A stretch of DNA of 64,000 nt from Cyanobacteria bacterium SZAS-4 (GTDB taxonomy: Bacteria > Cyanobacteriota > Vampirovibrionia > Obscuribacterales > Obscuribacteraceae). Every line of letters begins with the position of its first letter. Within the stretch, counting starts at the first letter, position 1. The position numbers were made by a program, and so were the translations under genes. Location of the stretch: NCBI GenBank assembly GCA_018266255.1, contig JAFEAT010000020.1, forward strand, positions 310,001 to 374,000, read 5' to 3'. Shown in pieces: positions 34,577 through 42,258 of the stretch. The notes under the pieces were generated by a model, which ran no database searches, was not told where the DNA came from, and saw nothing but the letters and a program-made list of their open reading frames with translations.

Positions 34577-35551
34577 ATGGACCATATTTTATACCTTGGC
34601 AGCCTGGCAATGAGCAGCCGATTAAAGCGATTGTCCGAGAAATTTTTTCAGGACGTGCACGAAATCTACAATATGTTCGATTTCGACTTCGAACCAAAGT
34701 GGTTTCCAGTCTTTCATCTTTTGCACACCGACGGAAAAGATTCGATTGGAGAAATCGCAACTAAACTCGGTATCACTCATGCAGCTGTTAATTTGACAGT
34801 GAATGAGTTGGAAAAGAAGGGACTGGTAGTTTCCACTCCGGATAAAAGAGATGGACGAAAACGGCTGGTCAGTCTCAGTGCCAAGGGTAAGAAGCTCGCG
34901 GCCGACTTGGAGCCACTGTGGGAGCATATCCGCGCAGCTGTGGATGATTTGATCTCAGATGCGGGCGGCAACTTCCTCAAAGAAGTAGAAACGATAGAAA
35001 CAAAGTTTGCCTTGAAATCAGTAAAAGAAAGGATGTTAGCAATGAAAAGTACTCAGTTACAACGCGCTCAAATAGTCGATTACGCTCCTGAATATCGAGA
35101 AGACTTTCTTCGTCTCAATCGCGCCTGGATCGAAAAGTTTTTCAAAGTCGAAGCAGCTGATTTACGAATTCTTGAAAATCCTGAATCAGAAATCATCGCT
35201 CCCGGTGGTGCTGTTTTGTTTGCCAAAATCGACGGTAAGGTAGTGGGAACTCTTGCGATTTTGAATCTCGGTAACCATGAGTTCGAGTTGGCAAAGATGA
35301 GTGTTGATGAGACTTACCAGGGTCGAGGAATCGGCCTTGACCTTGTTCAGGCTTGTATCAACGAAGCGAAAAATAGAGGCGCCAAAGCAATTACGCTTGA
35401 GACAAATTCAGTATTGGCACCAGCAATAAGTTTGTATAAAAAGTGTGGTTTTGTAGAAGTGAAATCACTTGCACACGAGACTGAGTATGAACGTGCCAAC
35501 TACTTTATGCGGCTAGATTTGTTGGACGATCCTCTTCCCGAAAGTAGATAG
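34577..35551 (+). CDS. Fused MarR-family regulator / GNAT N-acetyltransferase
   Basis: 324 residues. Residues 1-150 are a MarR winged helix: the recognition region GITHAAVNLTVNELEKKGLV is followed by the wing with DKRDGRKRLVSLSAKGK. Residues about 165-318 are a GNAT acetyltransferase with the acetyl-CoA loop QGRGIG (motif A) and the segment SLYKKCGFVEV (motif B). Such fusions are a known bacterial architecture; substrates are mostly unknown. The start at 34577 fits the conserved start of the MarR domain; MSSRLKRL at 34610 is an alternative. A consensus promoter and overlapping palindrome suggest strong autoregulation relieved by a ligand or substrate. Confidence 0.93.
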   Translation: MDHILYLGSLAMSSRLKRLSEKFFQDVHEIYNMFDFDFEPKWFPVFHLLHTDGKDSIGEIATKLGITHAAVNLTVNELEKKGLVVSTPDKRDGRKRLVSLSAKGKKLAADLEPLWEHIRAAVDDLISDAGGNFLKEVETIETKFALKSVKERMLAMKSTQLQRAQIVDYAPEYREDFLRLNRAWIEKFFKVEAADLRILENPESEIIAPGGAVLFAKIDGKVVGTLAILNLGNHEFELAKMSVDETYQGRGIGLDLVQACINEAKNRGAKAITLETNSVLAPAISLYKKCGFVEVKSLAHETEYERANYFMRLDLLDDPLPESR

Positions 35552-35649
35552 GCGTACAGTGCGCCAGATTTGGGATGAGACTGCAAACAAGATTTGATCC
35601 GCTGAATCACTGTATCATCGCCAAGTGCGGAACTGGTGTGCTTGCTCAA

Positions 35650-36753
35650 CTATCGTCCGTATTGTTGCTCCATCTGGCGCTCTAAGTCACTGATGCTACT
35701 AGAAGATGCGCCTCGAGGTGGCGAAGAGGCACCACCCGCGATGCCAGACATTCCTGGTGGTCTTTTGATCACGTCATTCTGATTGTTATGTGATTGAGCC
35801 TGTTGCATCGATGGCATGCCCATACCGCTCCCTCTAGCACTAGGTCTTGCGATCGGCATGCCGCCTGCAGGCATCCCGCCCATATGACCCATGCCGCCGC
35901 CCATGCCGCCCATGAGTGCGCCAAGACCGCCTGGCATTCCTCCACCGGCTGGTGCTGCCCCTCCCGGCGCTTGACCTTGGAAGAGTTTTTGCATCAACTG
36001 GGCCTGCATTCCGCCTCCCCCGCCCGGCATTCCGCCAGGCATCATAGGCATGCCGCCGCCGCCAGACTCGCCCCCTTCTTCCCCATTTTCTTCGCCACCA
36101 GCTCCCGCTGCTGGCATCAGTGCACCAAATTTTTGCTTGAACTGCTGCATAAAGTTCGCGGCGCCACCGCCTGTCATGCCGCTATGTTGCATGCCCATTC
36201 CGGCTCCACCGCCCATGGTGCCCATTGGCATCATGCCGTGACCCATGGCTCCCATGCCGAGACCTCGCGCCATTCCCATGCCATGAGCTGTCCCCAAGGC
36301 GTTGGACATCCCCATACCGTGAGTCATTCCCATGCCGCGGTGCATACCCATGTTTCCCATGTTTTGACCCATGCCGCCACCGCGAAGCAATCCGCCAGCC
36401 TGAGGACGCACTATATTGGACATAGCCGGGAGCATTCCAGACATTCCGTTTGACTGCGGCTGAGGTTTTCTTTGAGACTGTGGTGGAAGGGTTGGAGATT
36501 TACCTCCCGAGACTTCGTCAAGCATTGCGGACATTTGGCTCTGGCTTAGCGCGGGAGATAAGTGCTGCGTCTGTTGTACGGCTTTCCCTTTGGAACCGGC
36601 AGAGCTGTGGTGCGGCTGTTGGTACTGGGCCCACGATGGCGCGGGCACCGTTGCAATCACCATAATGCCAGCCAGGCTAGCTCGCCGAACGATTAGTGAA
36701 GGTTTCAATCGAATCGACTTTCTGACCATCGTTTGCACCGCTCGTAGGGACAT
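35650..36753 (-). CDS. Exported Met/His/Gly-rich low-complexity protein
   Basis: 367 residues from the ATG at 36753, which has AAGG six bases upstream; a GTG at 36792 would be a longer alternative. A basic n-region and hydrophobic segment (LAGIMVIATVPAPSWA-QYQ) form a signal peptide. The mature protein has a Gln/Ser/Pro region, then about 200 residues rich in Gly, Met and His (patterns like GMGMTHGMGM and HGMMPMGTMGGG), a short helical segment with FMQQFKQKFGALM, and further GGMPG repeats. Met and His clusters can bind Cu(I) or Cu(II), but this is composition-based inference. Antisense open frames over it are shadows of the repeats. Confidence 0.7.
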   Translation of the reverse strand: MSLRAVQTMVRKSIRLKPSLIVRRASLAGIMVIATVPAPSWAQYQQPHHSSAGSKGKAVQQTQHLSPALSQSQMSAMLDEVSGGKSPTLPPQSQRKPQPQSNGMSGMLPAMSNIVRPQAGGLLRGGGMGQNMGNMGMHRGMGMTHGMGMSNALGTAHGMGMARGLGMGAMGHGMMPMGTMGGGAGMGMQHSGMTGGGAANFMQQFKQKFGALMPAAGAGGEENGEEGGESGGGGMPMMPGGMPGGGGGMQAQLMQKLFQGQAPGGAAPAGGGMPGGLGALMGGMGGGMGHMGGMPAGGMPIARPSARGSGMGMPSMQQAQSHNNQNDVIKRPPGMSGIAGGASSPPRGASSSSISDLERQMEQQYGR

Positions 36754-36872
36754 TTTTGCCTTAAATTGGGCTGCTCCGTTCTTTATTCCCACGATTAGGT
36801 CAATTGTGATACTGACAAGGTTAGGATTTTAAGCTAATGCTAAAATCAGGCAGGTGTCGAAAAGGTGATTCA

Positions 36873-37553
36873 GTGGCAAAAATACTGCTTGTTGAGGACG
36901 ATCCAAAGCTCGCTACAGTTGTGCAAGAAGCGCTCAGTGCGGAAGGACATGTTGTAGATCACACGCTGGAAGGCGAAGATGCTCTCTATCGGCTCAAGTT
37001 TTTCCATTACGACCTGGCTGTAGTCGATTGGACTTTGCCGGACATCACTGGAGTTGAGGTCTGCAAGGGGTATCGAGACCACGGCGGACAAATACCTATC
37101 CTCTTTTTGACTGGACGAACGAATACTGACGATAAGTTGGAAGCATTTGACACTGGTGCCGACGATTATTTGACCAAGCCATTTCACTACAAAGAGTTGT
37201 TGGCACGAGTGAGGGCTCTTTTACGTCGACCGACCGAACTAGAGGAAAAGAAGATTGTCATCGGCAATCTCGAACTCAATGTTGTCACTCAAGTCGTTTC
37301 GCGCGGCGGTGTTGCAATTGAACTTTCGCCCAGTGAATTAACTTTGCTCGAGTTGTTCATGAAGAATCCTGAGCGCACTTTTAGTTCTCAGCAATTGCTG
37401 GATCGCGTTTTTACAACCGAGTCCGACGCCACTGATATCGCTGTTCGGCAGCGAATATTGCGTTTGAGAAACAAGATCGATATTGAGGGTCAGCCTTCGT
37501 TGATCAAAACGCTCAAAGGTCTCGGCTACAAAATGTCGGAGGCACCGCAATAG
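36873..37553 (+). CDS. OmpR/PhoB-type response regulator
   Basis: 226 residues from a GTG with AAGGTG upstream; a longer ATG start at 36837 is possible. The receiver domain (1-118) has acidic pair Asp9-Asp10 (VEDD), phosphoacceptor Asp52 (VVDWTLPD) and Lys102 (YLTKPF), all intact. The C-terminal winged helix (about 125-224) has LSPSELTLLELFMKNPERTFS and the terminal LKGLGYKM of the PhoB/OmpR class, which binds tandem direct repeats with an 11-bp period. No histidine kinase is adjacent; the nearest is at 60423-62315. It borders the accessory locus in which seven genes carry 11-bp direct repeats upstream, making it a candidate activator. Confidence 0.92.
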   Translation: MAKILLVEDDPKLATVVQEALSAEGHVVDHTLEGEDALYRLKFFHYDLAVVDWTLPDITGVEVCKGYRDHGGQIPILFLTGRTNTDDKLEAFDTGADDYLTKPFHYKELLARVRALLRRPTELEEKKIVIGNLELNVVTQVVSRGGVAIELSPSELTLLELFMKNPERTFSSQQLLDRVFTTESDATDIAVRQRILRLRNKIDIEGQPSLIKTLKGLGYKMSEAPQ

Positions 37554-37595
37554 AAATTGTGTGAAAATCCGAACCATTTGGCAGTGTTGAATGGC

Positions 37596-37661
37596 TGTTT
37601 GACACATGGGTTGCTTAACACATAAGTGTTTGACTAACGAGTTGTTTGACCGTTGTTTAAC
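37596..37661. repeat. Imperfect 16-bp tandem repeat (TGTTTGAC units)
   Basis: TGTTTGAC or TG(C/T)TTAAC recurs at 37596, 37612, 37627, 37643 and 37654, spaced 16, 15, 16 and 11 bp. It fills the gap between the convergent response regulator and CHAP/GH75 genes and runs into the latter's stop codon. Confidence 0.7.
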
Positions 37662-39750
37662 TCATACCTAATCGCTGTTTTTGAGCCTTGATGCGGTCCA
37701 GTAGCTGGTGTTGATTTTGCGCGGGGTAACCGCTGCCTGGCAGCACCAGATATTCGATGTTAGGTTTGGTCATGCCGCCGCGAGTTGGGGACGGGTTGAT
37801 GCCGAGTTCTTCGGCGAGCGCCATTGAGCCTTCACCTCGCTTGTGCCGCGGTCCCACGTCGGCAAATACAGCTACGGTCATTCTGCCGTTTTCCTTATTG
37901 CGCACCAGGCACATGTCACCGAGCTTGATACCAAACTGTGAATACTGTCCACCTGGAAGCACCATATATGGAACTACCTCTGCGTTTACAGATGATCCGT
38001 CTGTGTATCTCATACTTGTTTGGGTCTGACCTGTTGGATCAATTTGTCTTGCCCGAGGCGAACCATCTGCATCGATATCCATACGGGCACGCATGTAAAC
38101 TCCTTGGGGTGTGCGAATTAATTGGTTGACGCCGTTATTCGCCGCCCTTTGAGCATCATCCATGATCTTATTCAGTGAGGCACCCGAGGTGTCATTCGGA
38201 CCACCGTTGAATGGATTGATTGGTTGGTCTGGCTGTCTCTGTTCTTCCTCTCTGCGGTATCTGTCATAAAGAGACGGGGCGTAACGGTTCGCTGGACCAA
38301 TAGCATCGTTGGAATCGCTACTAGTATCATCGGCCCGTCCGTTTCGAGTTGATGGGCTGAACGTTTCGCCACCATATACGGTTCCAGCGCCCTTTCCGTA
38401 GAAGTCGACGCTCTGTCCATTTGCAGATTGCTCCTTCGTGAAGGTGCCATCGCCTTGCGCAATTCCGCGCAAGACAACACGTTCCTTGCCGTCTGGCATG
38501 GTAATGAACAAGTGCACCATCTCTCTACTGCCAACGGATTGAGTCTCCGTTCGCATCGAATAGGTTTGTCCATCTTGACCCTGGAAGCGAAAATTCGACA
38601 TGCCTTGGTGCGACATCTCCTGAACGGCCGCAAGTTTGTCGGTAGCTGAAGTGCGTCCATCCATGATCACATCAAGCGCGCCATTGCCTGGCGGTCGACC
38701 ATCCATCGGAGGGCGTTGACCATCAAGCGGAGGGCGTTGATTGTCAAACGGAGAGCTTTGATTATCAAACGGAGGGCGTCGTCCATCAAATGGTCCACAC
38801 TGCCCATCTAGCGGTGGGCGCCGACCATCCATCGGAGGACCGATGAACCGATCAGGTGGACCAAAACGTTGCGGCGGTCCGTTGAATCGATCCGGTGGAC
38901 CATCGAATCGATCCGGTGGACCATCGAATCGTTCCGGAGGACCGAACTCACTGTTGGCACCTGGTGGTCGCAAACAGAAGCGATTCTGCCCAAACCTTCG
39001 CGCTCCAACAATTCCTTCGAGTGGACCATGTTTCCATCGTCCACTACCAGAGCTGTTCGCAAATGCTTGGCCGTTCTCTCCCATGATGCCGATATGCGCG
39101 TTGCCACCGCCGTTGCGCCAGCCGCCGCCTTTGTGTCCATAGATGACGTCGCCTGCTCGTGCTTCCGAGATCGGATGCTGAGTCCAGCCTTTCTTCTTCA
39201 GCTGATCCACGAGTCCACCCACTCCGGCGTCATTTGCATAACTGAATCCTGCGCGTTGCAGACATTCGGATACGGACGCTGCACAACCTAAGTTGCCACC
39301 CTGTACCACACCGGCAAATTTAGTGCGCGCCCAAAGTTTTTGCCCTACCCCTTCAGATGCACTGTGCAAAATGTCGTGTGCTTTGCCGCTTCTTCGTTGT
39401 GCTAAGCCGTTTTGGTGCGAATCAATTTGTCGCTCAGACCGACGAACTCCTTCACGCTCTTCGTGCCTGTCGCTTTGACGGTTGCTTTGACGATGGTTTT
39501 GACGATCGTGAGTCGTCTCCGGTCGACCATGTCTAGCCGCTCTTAGCACGTCGCCTATGGTTTCATTTTCGCGATGAATGGCATGCTGCAAAAACGGTCG
39601 CTCACGATCCTCCCGGGGATGGAAGCTAAGTTGATGCTGTTGCTGATGCGCTTCATCTGACATTCGCCTGCTAGCGTGATAAGAAATAGCGCGCTCAGCC
39701 ACACGCTCAGGGCTTTGCTGCTGTTGCTGCTGTGTTCTGTCAAACGACAT
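37657..39750 (-). CDS. CHAP-like cysteine peptidase / GH75 chitosanase-like fusion protein
   Basis: 697 residues from the ATG at 39750 (AGGT seven bases upstream). The first 150 residues are Gln/His/Arg-rich with no signal peptide. A CHAP/NlpC-like domain (about 140-255) has Cys in GGNLGCAASVSECLQ and His in GNAHIGIMGE. A repeat region (about 265-365) contains GPP(D/E)RFDG and DGQRPP units. The C-terminal domain (about 520-690) matches GH75 chitosanase: MDIDADGSPR, VPYMVLPGGQYSQFGIKLGD, and FADVGPRHKRGEGSMALAEELG with Asp and Glu candidates. Joining a peptidoglycan-type peptidase with an aminosugar-polymer hydrolase suggests wall or biofilm matrix remodelling. An upstream GTCAC-N6-GTAAC site places it in the local regulon. 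Confidence 0.83.
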   Translation of the reverse strand: MSFDRTQQQQQQSPERVAERAISYHASRRMSDEAHQQQHQLSFHPREDRERPFLQHAIHRENETIGDVLRAARHGRPETTHDRQNHRQSNRQSDRHEEREGVRRSERQIDSHQNGLAQRRSGKAHDILHSASEGVGQKLWARTKFAGVVQGGNLGCAASVSECLQRAGFSYANDAGVGGLVDQLKKKGWTQHPISEARAGDVIYGHKGGGWRNGGGNAHIGIMGENGQAFANSSGSGRWKHGPLEGIVGARRFGQNRFCLRPPGANSEFGPPERFDGPPDRFDGPPDRFNGPPQRFGPPDRFIGPPMDGRRPPLDGQCGPFDGRRPPFDNQSSPFDNQRPPLDGQRPPMDGRPPGNGALDVIMDGRTSATDKLAAVQEMSHQGMSNFRFQGQDGQTYSMRTETQSVGSREMVHLFITMPDGKERVVLRGIAQGDGTFTKEQSANGQSVDFYGKGAGTVYGGETFSPSTRNGRADDTSSDSNDAIGPANRYAPSLYDRYRREEEQRQPDQPINPFNGGPNDTSGASLNKIMDDAQRAANNGVNQLIRTPQGVYMRARMDIDADGSPRARQIDPTGQTQTSMRYTDGSSVNAEVVPYMVLPGGQYSQFGIKLGDMCLVRNKENGRMTVAVFADVGPRHKRGEGSMALAEELGINPSPTRGGMTKPNIEYLVLPGSGYPAQNQHQLLDRIKAQKQRLGMS

Positions 39751-39823
39751 TGAGATACCTGCAATCACATGAACGTGGAACGGCTAATAGTAAAGGTCTA
39801 CTCACTTATCGTATTTTTGCTGC

Positions 39824-39839
39824 GTTACTTAAATGTGAC
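39824..39839 (-). promoter_or_regulatory. Regulon site E: GTCAC-ATTTAA-GTAAC
   Basis: Minus-strand half-sites 11 bp apart, 74 bp before the CHAP/GH75 start. TACGAT (39813-39808) follows after exactly 10 nt and is a possible -10. A CTTTACTATT element lies further down the leader. Confidence 0.65.
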
Positions 39840-39845
39840 TTAAAT

Positions 39846-39876
39846 ACAAAAAGTAGAGGACACCATCACTGGTGCC
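39846..39876 (-). terminator. Terminator of the small gene at 39903
   Basis: On the minus strand GGCACCA-GTGA-TGGTG(T)CC forms a stem with one bulge, followed by CTACTTTTTG. It separates the small gene from the CHAP/GH75 promoter. Confidence 0.5.
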
Positions 39877-39902
39877 CCCTGCCCCCTATATAAACCTTTT
39901 TG

Positions 39903-40232
39903 TTACCGGTAGCTCAATGACTGAAGTTGAAACCTCAGCTCTACAAGTTCGGAAAAACTGTTGACGACTCGGAAATTCTCTACTCTGACAGATGACGAAG
40001 TCGGCTTGGACTCTATATTTAGTTCGAACGCGTAAGTCAGAGACTCTTCTCGCAAGATGCACAGAATCTTGTCACCAAATTCTTTGATGTGCGCGTTCAG
40101 TTCCTTTAGTACTGATTTGATCATCTGCAAAACCTGTTCGCGGTTCATATCAAATGTTAGTAATTGGTTCTGCCCGAAAATTGTGCTGGAACTGTTGGCT
40201 TTCGGGTACGAATGTGGGGCGGCTGTTTCCAT
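39903..40232 (-). CDS. Small hypothetical protein in the accessory locus
   Basis: 109 residues, soluble, with GAGG five bases before the ATG at 40232. It has a polar N-terminus, a helix (NREQVLQMIKSVLKELNAHI) and a probable beta-rich second half (LTYAFELNIESKPTSSSVRV). No signal peptide, membrane span or known motif. A GTAAC-N6-GTAAC direct repeat at 40288-40303 upstream, and a terminator downstream, support a real gene under the control of the same factor as its neighbours. Function unknown. Confidence 0.62.
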   Translation of the reverse strand: METAAPHSYPKANSSSTIFGQNQLLTFDMNREQVLQMIKSVLKELNAHIKEFGDKILCILREESLTYAFELNIESKPTSSSVRVENFRVVNSFSELVELRFQLQSLSYR

Positions 40233-40287
40233 GGATGCCTCAACAAATTATTGGGTGTGGGGAGTGTCTCCAAAGTACCGATCAAAA

Positions 40288-40303
40288 GTTACAAGGACGT
40301 TAC
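40288..40303 (-). promoter_or_regulatory. Regulon site G: GTAAC-GTCCTT-GTAAC (variant)
   Basis: Minus-strand direct repeat with 11-bp spacing, 56 bp upstream of the small gene at 39903-40232. The first half-site is GTAAC instead of GTCAC, and no clear -10 lies 10 nt downstream. Confidence 0.5.
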
Positions 40304-40372
40304 GGCCCACTCTCCTTTATTAACTTGTCGATAGTCCTTATATAAGTTTGCTCGCTACACAAAATTCCGGTC

Positions 40373-40388
40373 GTCACGAACCGGTAAC
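40373..40388 (+). promoter_or_regulatory. Regulon site A: GTCAC-GAACCG-GTAAC
   Basis: Direct repeat with 11-bp spacing, 117 bp before the EF-hand/LysM-like gene. TATTGT begins 10 nt after the second half-site. A further GTAAC occurs at 40421-40425 in the leader. Confidence 0.65.
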
Positions 40389-40504
40389 GATGATTTTTTA
40401 TTGTTAACACACCGAATCTGGTAACACGCCAATTTGCCAAATACCAAGGCAGTGTTTCCGGTGCTGATACCAATTACGGTTTTGTTTCTTTAGGAGGATT
40501 TCTC

Positions 40505-42145
40505 ATGGTGACGAGAGAAAGCAATGGTGCTACGGAAGCTAGGTCAGAAAGCAGAGGGGTGGAACGAGCTGAATCAGCGATCACCCAGTCTCCTACTAGT
40601 CCTAGTCCATTCCTGAAGGAACTTGACTCGATTACCGGACCGAACTCAGCGGCTGGTTCGGGCGCCAGGGCAATGGAGAAATTGGATAGAGACGGTTTTA
40701 CTGGTCGCGCCGAAGCGCTGGAAGCCTACAAAATCATGTCAGAGACAAGGAGTTGGTTATCCTATCAAACTGGACTCAGCTCAATTTCACGGCAGGATGT
40801 CGAGCAATATGGACAGAGAACCAATTTGAGTAGGGGTGAAAAAGCCCTTGTCGATCGGCTTCAGAGAGACTTCGGCAAGATCTCTTCTGATGGCCAAAAC
40901 ATCACAGGCAGTGATGTGAAAAATTACCTCGCTCGTGAACAGCAGCATACTGATATGCGCAACTTGTATGCGCGAGATGGTCAGACTGGTAGAAGCTTAT
41001 ATGACTCCGTCAAGGACGGAAATGGTGGCGTATCTGGTGACAAGCTGACTGCAGGCTTGAATGATCCTACACTGACGAGACAAGACAGAGCCAGCCTGGA
41101 AGCCTTAGACAAGATACGCAACTACGGCAACGGTGATATATCGAGCGGAGCGTTGCAGCGTGCTAACGATGCTGCTGGTTTGACTCCTCAAGAAAGACAA
41201 AACCGCGATAACCGCAAGCGCAGCGAACCATTGAGTGCTGAGGCGCAGGCAGGGCAAACGGCTCTGAGCGACCTGACCGCGAAACCAAATGGTGGAAGAA
41301 GCATGATGGAGCGCATCAGCGATGGTAACGGCGGTCTTAGCATGCGTAAGATCGATGCGCTTGCAGCCAATCCTGAGCGCAACAATTTGACCCAACGCAA
41401 CGTTGATACTCTCAAATATCTGCAAGACCATGCACCACTAGTTGGTGACTACAAGCCAGCTGATCTTCAAAAATTGGCAGCTGACTCTGGACAGAGTTGG
41501 GATAGATTGTCGGCGCGCCCAGAACGCACCAGACTCGACGATGCGTCTCGCTCACGCCAGGAGGAATTCGCGCATCTTTTCGAAAAGAGGAATGGCCGAG
41601 AAAGTTTGTACGATCGAGTTAAGAGTGCTGATGGTGGCATCTCCACAGACCGCATCAACGCCGAGTTGAAAAACCCCGCCCTCGGTGCGAGAGATAGACA
41701 CTCTCTGGAATACGTCAAGAGTCTGGCTCGGGATGGTTGGACCGACAAGAAAGACATTTCCAGAAGCGAGTTGGTCGATAAAGCGCATCAACACAATATC
41801 GCAGATCGGGACCTCAAACGAGCAGGGATCGACCCAACGACTGAGCCTACAATAACTCGCCCCGTGCCGCGTCCGAACTTTGGCGGCACTGGTGGAGAAC
41901 TGCCGGAATCAGTTCACAGCGCTTTGAAGGTCAGGGCTGGCGAAGGTTATTATCACACTGCCGAACGTTTGATTGCAGAAGCGCACAAAGGACAACGCTA
42001 TGATCCAACGCAAGCTGAATTGAGCAGCGTCGCGAAACAACTCAGCGCTGCCAACGGAAATCGTCGTGAACTAAAACAGAACGAGGAACTTGTAATCGAT
42101 CAAAATGTACGTTCGAACCCAGCATTAGCTGGATTGTTCAGATAA
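40505..42145 (+). CDS. Large polar protein with degenerate EF-hand-like repeats and a LysM-like C-terminus
   Basis: 546 residues behind a strong AGGAGG. No signal peptide: the N-terminus is Ser/Arg/Glu-rich. Three or more EF-hand-like loops recur about every 100 residues: VKDGNGGVSGDKL (near 168), ISDGNGGLSMRKI (near 277) and VKSADGGISTDRI (near 377), each preceded by (S/G)(L/M)(Y/M)(D/E). They lack the usual first-position Asp, so calcium binding is uncertain. The C-terminal 70 residues (KVRAGEGYYHTAERLIAEA, ending LKQNEELVIDQNV) resemble a LysM-like module shared with the 55041-58898 product. Possibly a surface or matrix protein. Followed by a strong terminator. Confidence 0.8.
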   Translation: MVTRESNGATEARSESRGVERAESAITQSPTSPSPFLKELDSITGPNSAAGSGARAMEKLDRDGFTGRAEALEAYKIMSETRSWLSYQTGLSSISRQDVEQYGQRTNLSRGEKALVDRLQRDFGKISSDGQNITGSDVKNYLAREQQHTDMRNLYARDGQTGRSLYDSVKDGNGGVSGDKLTAGLNDPTLTRQDRASLEALDKIRNYGNGDISSGALQRANDAAGLTPQERQNRDNRKRSEPLSAEAQAGQTALSDLTAKPNGGRSMMERISDGNGGLSMRKIDALAANPERNNLTQRNVDTLKYLQDHAPLVGDYKPADLQKLAADSGQSWDRLSARPERTRLDDASRSRQEEFAHLFEKRNGRESLYDRVKSADGGISTDRINAELKNPALGARDRHSLEYVKSLARDGWTDKKDISRSELVDKAHQHNIADRDLKRAGIDPTTEPTITRPVPRPNFGGTGGELPESVHSALKVRAGEGYYHTAERLIAEAHKGQRYDPTQAELSSVAKQLSAANGNRRELKQNEELVIDQNVRSNPALAGLFR

Positions 42146-42170
42146 TCCCATATCGCCACATCACTAAATC

Positions 42171-42204
42171 GGAGACAGCTTTAATTCGGAGACAGCTTTA
42201 ATTC
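42171..42204. repeat. Perfect 17-bp tandem duplication
   Basis: GGAGACAGCTTTAATTC occurs twice without interruption between the stop of the EF-hand-like gene and its terminator. Confidence 0.85.
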
Positions 42205-42213
42205 GGCGAAATC

Positions 42214-42250
42214 GGTGACTCATTCAGAAGGGGAATGAGCCACCTTTTTT
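42214..42250 (+). terminator. Intrinsic terminator of the EF-hand/LysM-like gene
   Basis: GGTG-A-CTCATTC pairs with GAATGAG-C-CACC (one mismatch), followed by TTTTTT. The T-run reaches close to the end of the convergent TPR gene. Confidence 0.85.
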
Positions 42251-42258
42251 GCTGCAAT

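Noticed and set aside
35794..36453. 219-codon open frame antisense to the Met/His/Gly-rich gene
   Set aside because: His/Ala/Ser-rich translation is the complement of the GMG/GGM repeats; the sense strand has a signal peptide and Shine-Dalgarno.
37596..37661. CRISPR-like array
   Set aside because: Units are 8-16 bp with no unique spacers of 30-40 bp and no cas genes nearby; it is a simple tandem repeat. The same holds for the 52718-52782 array.
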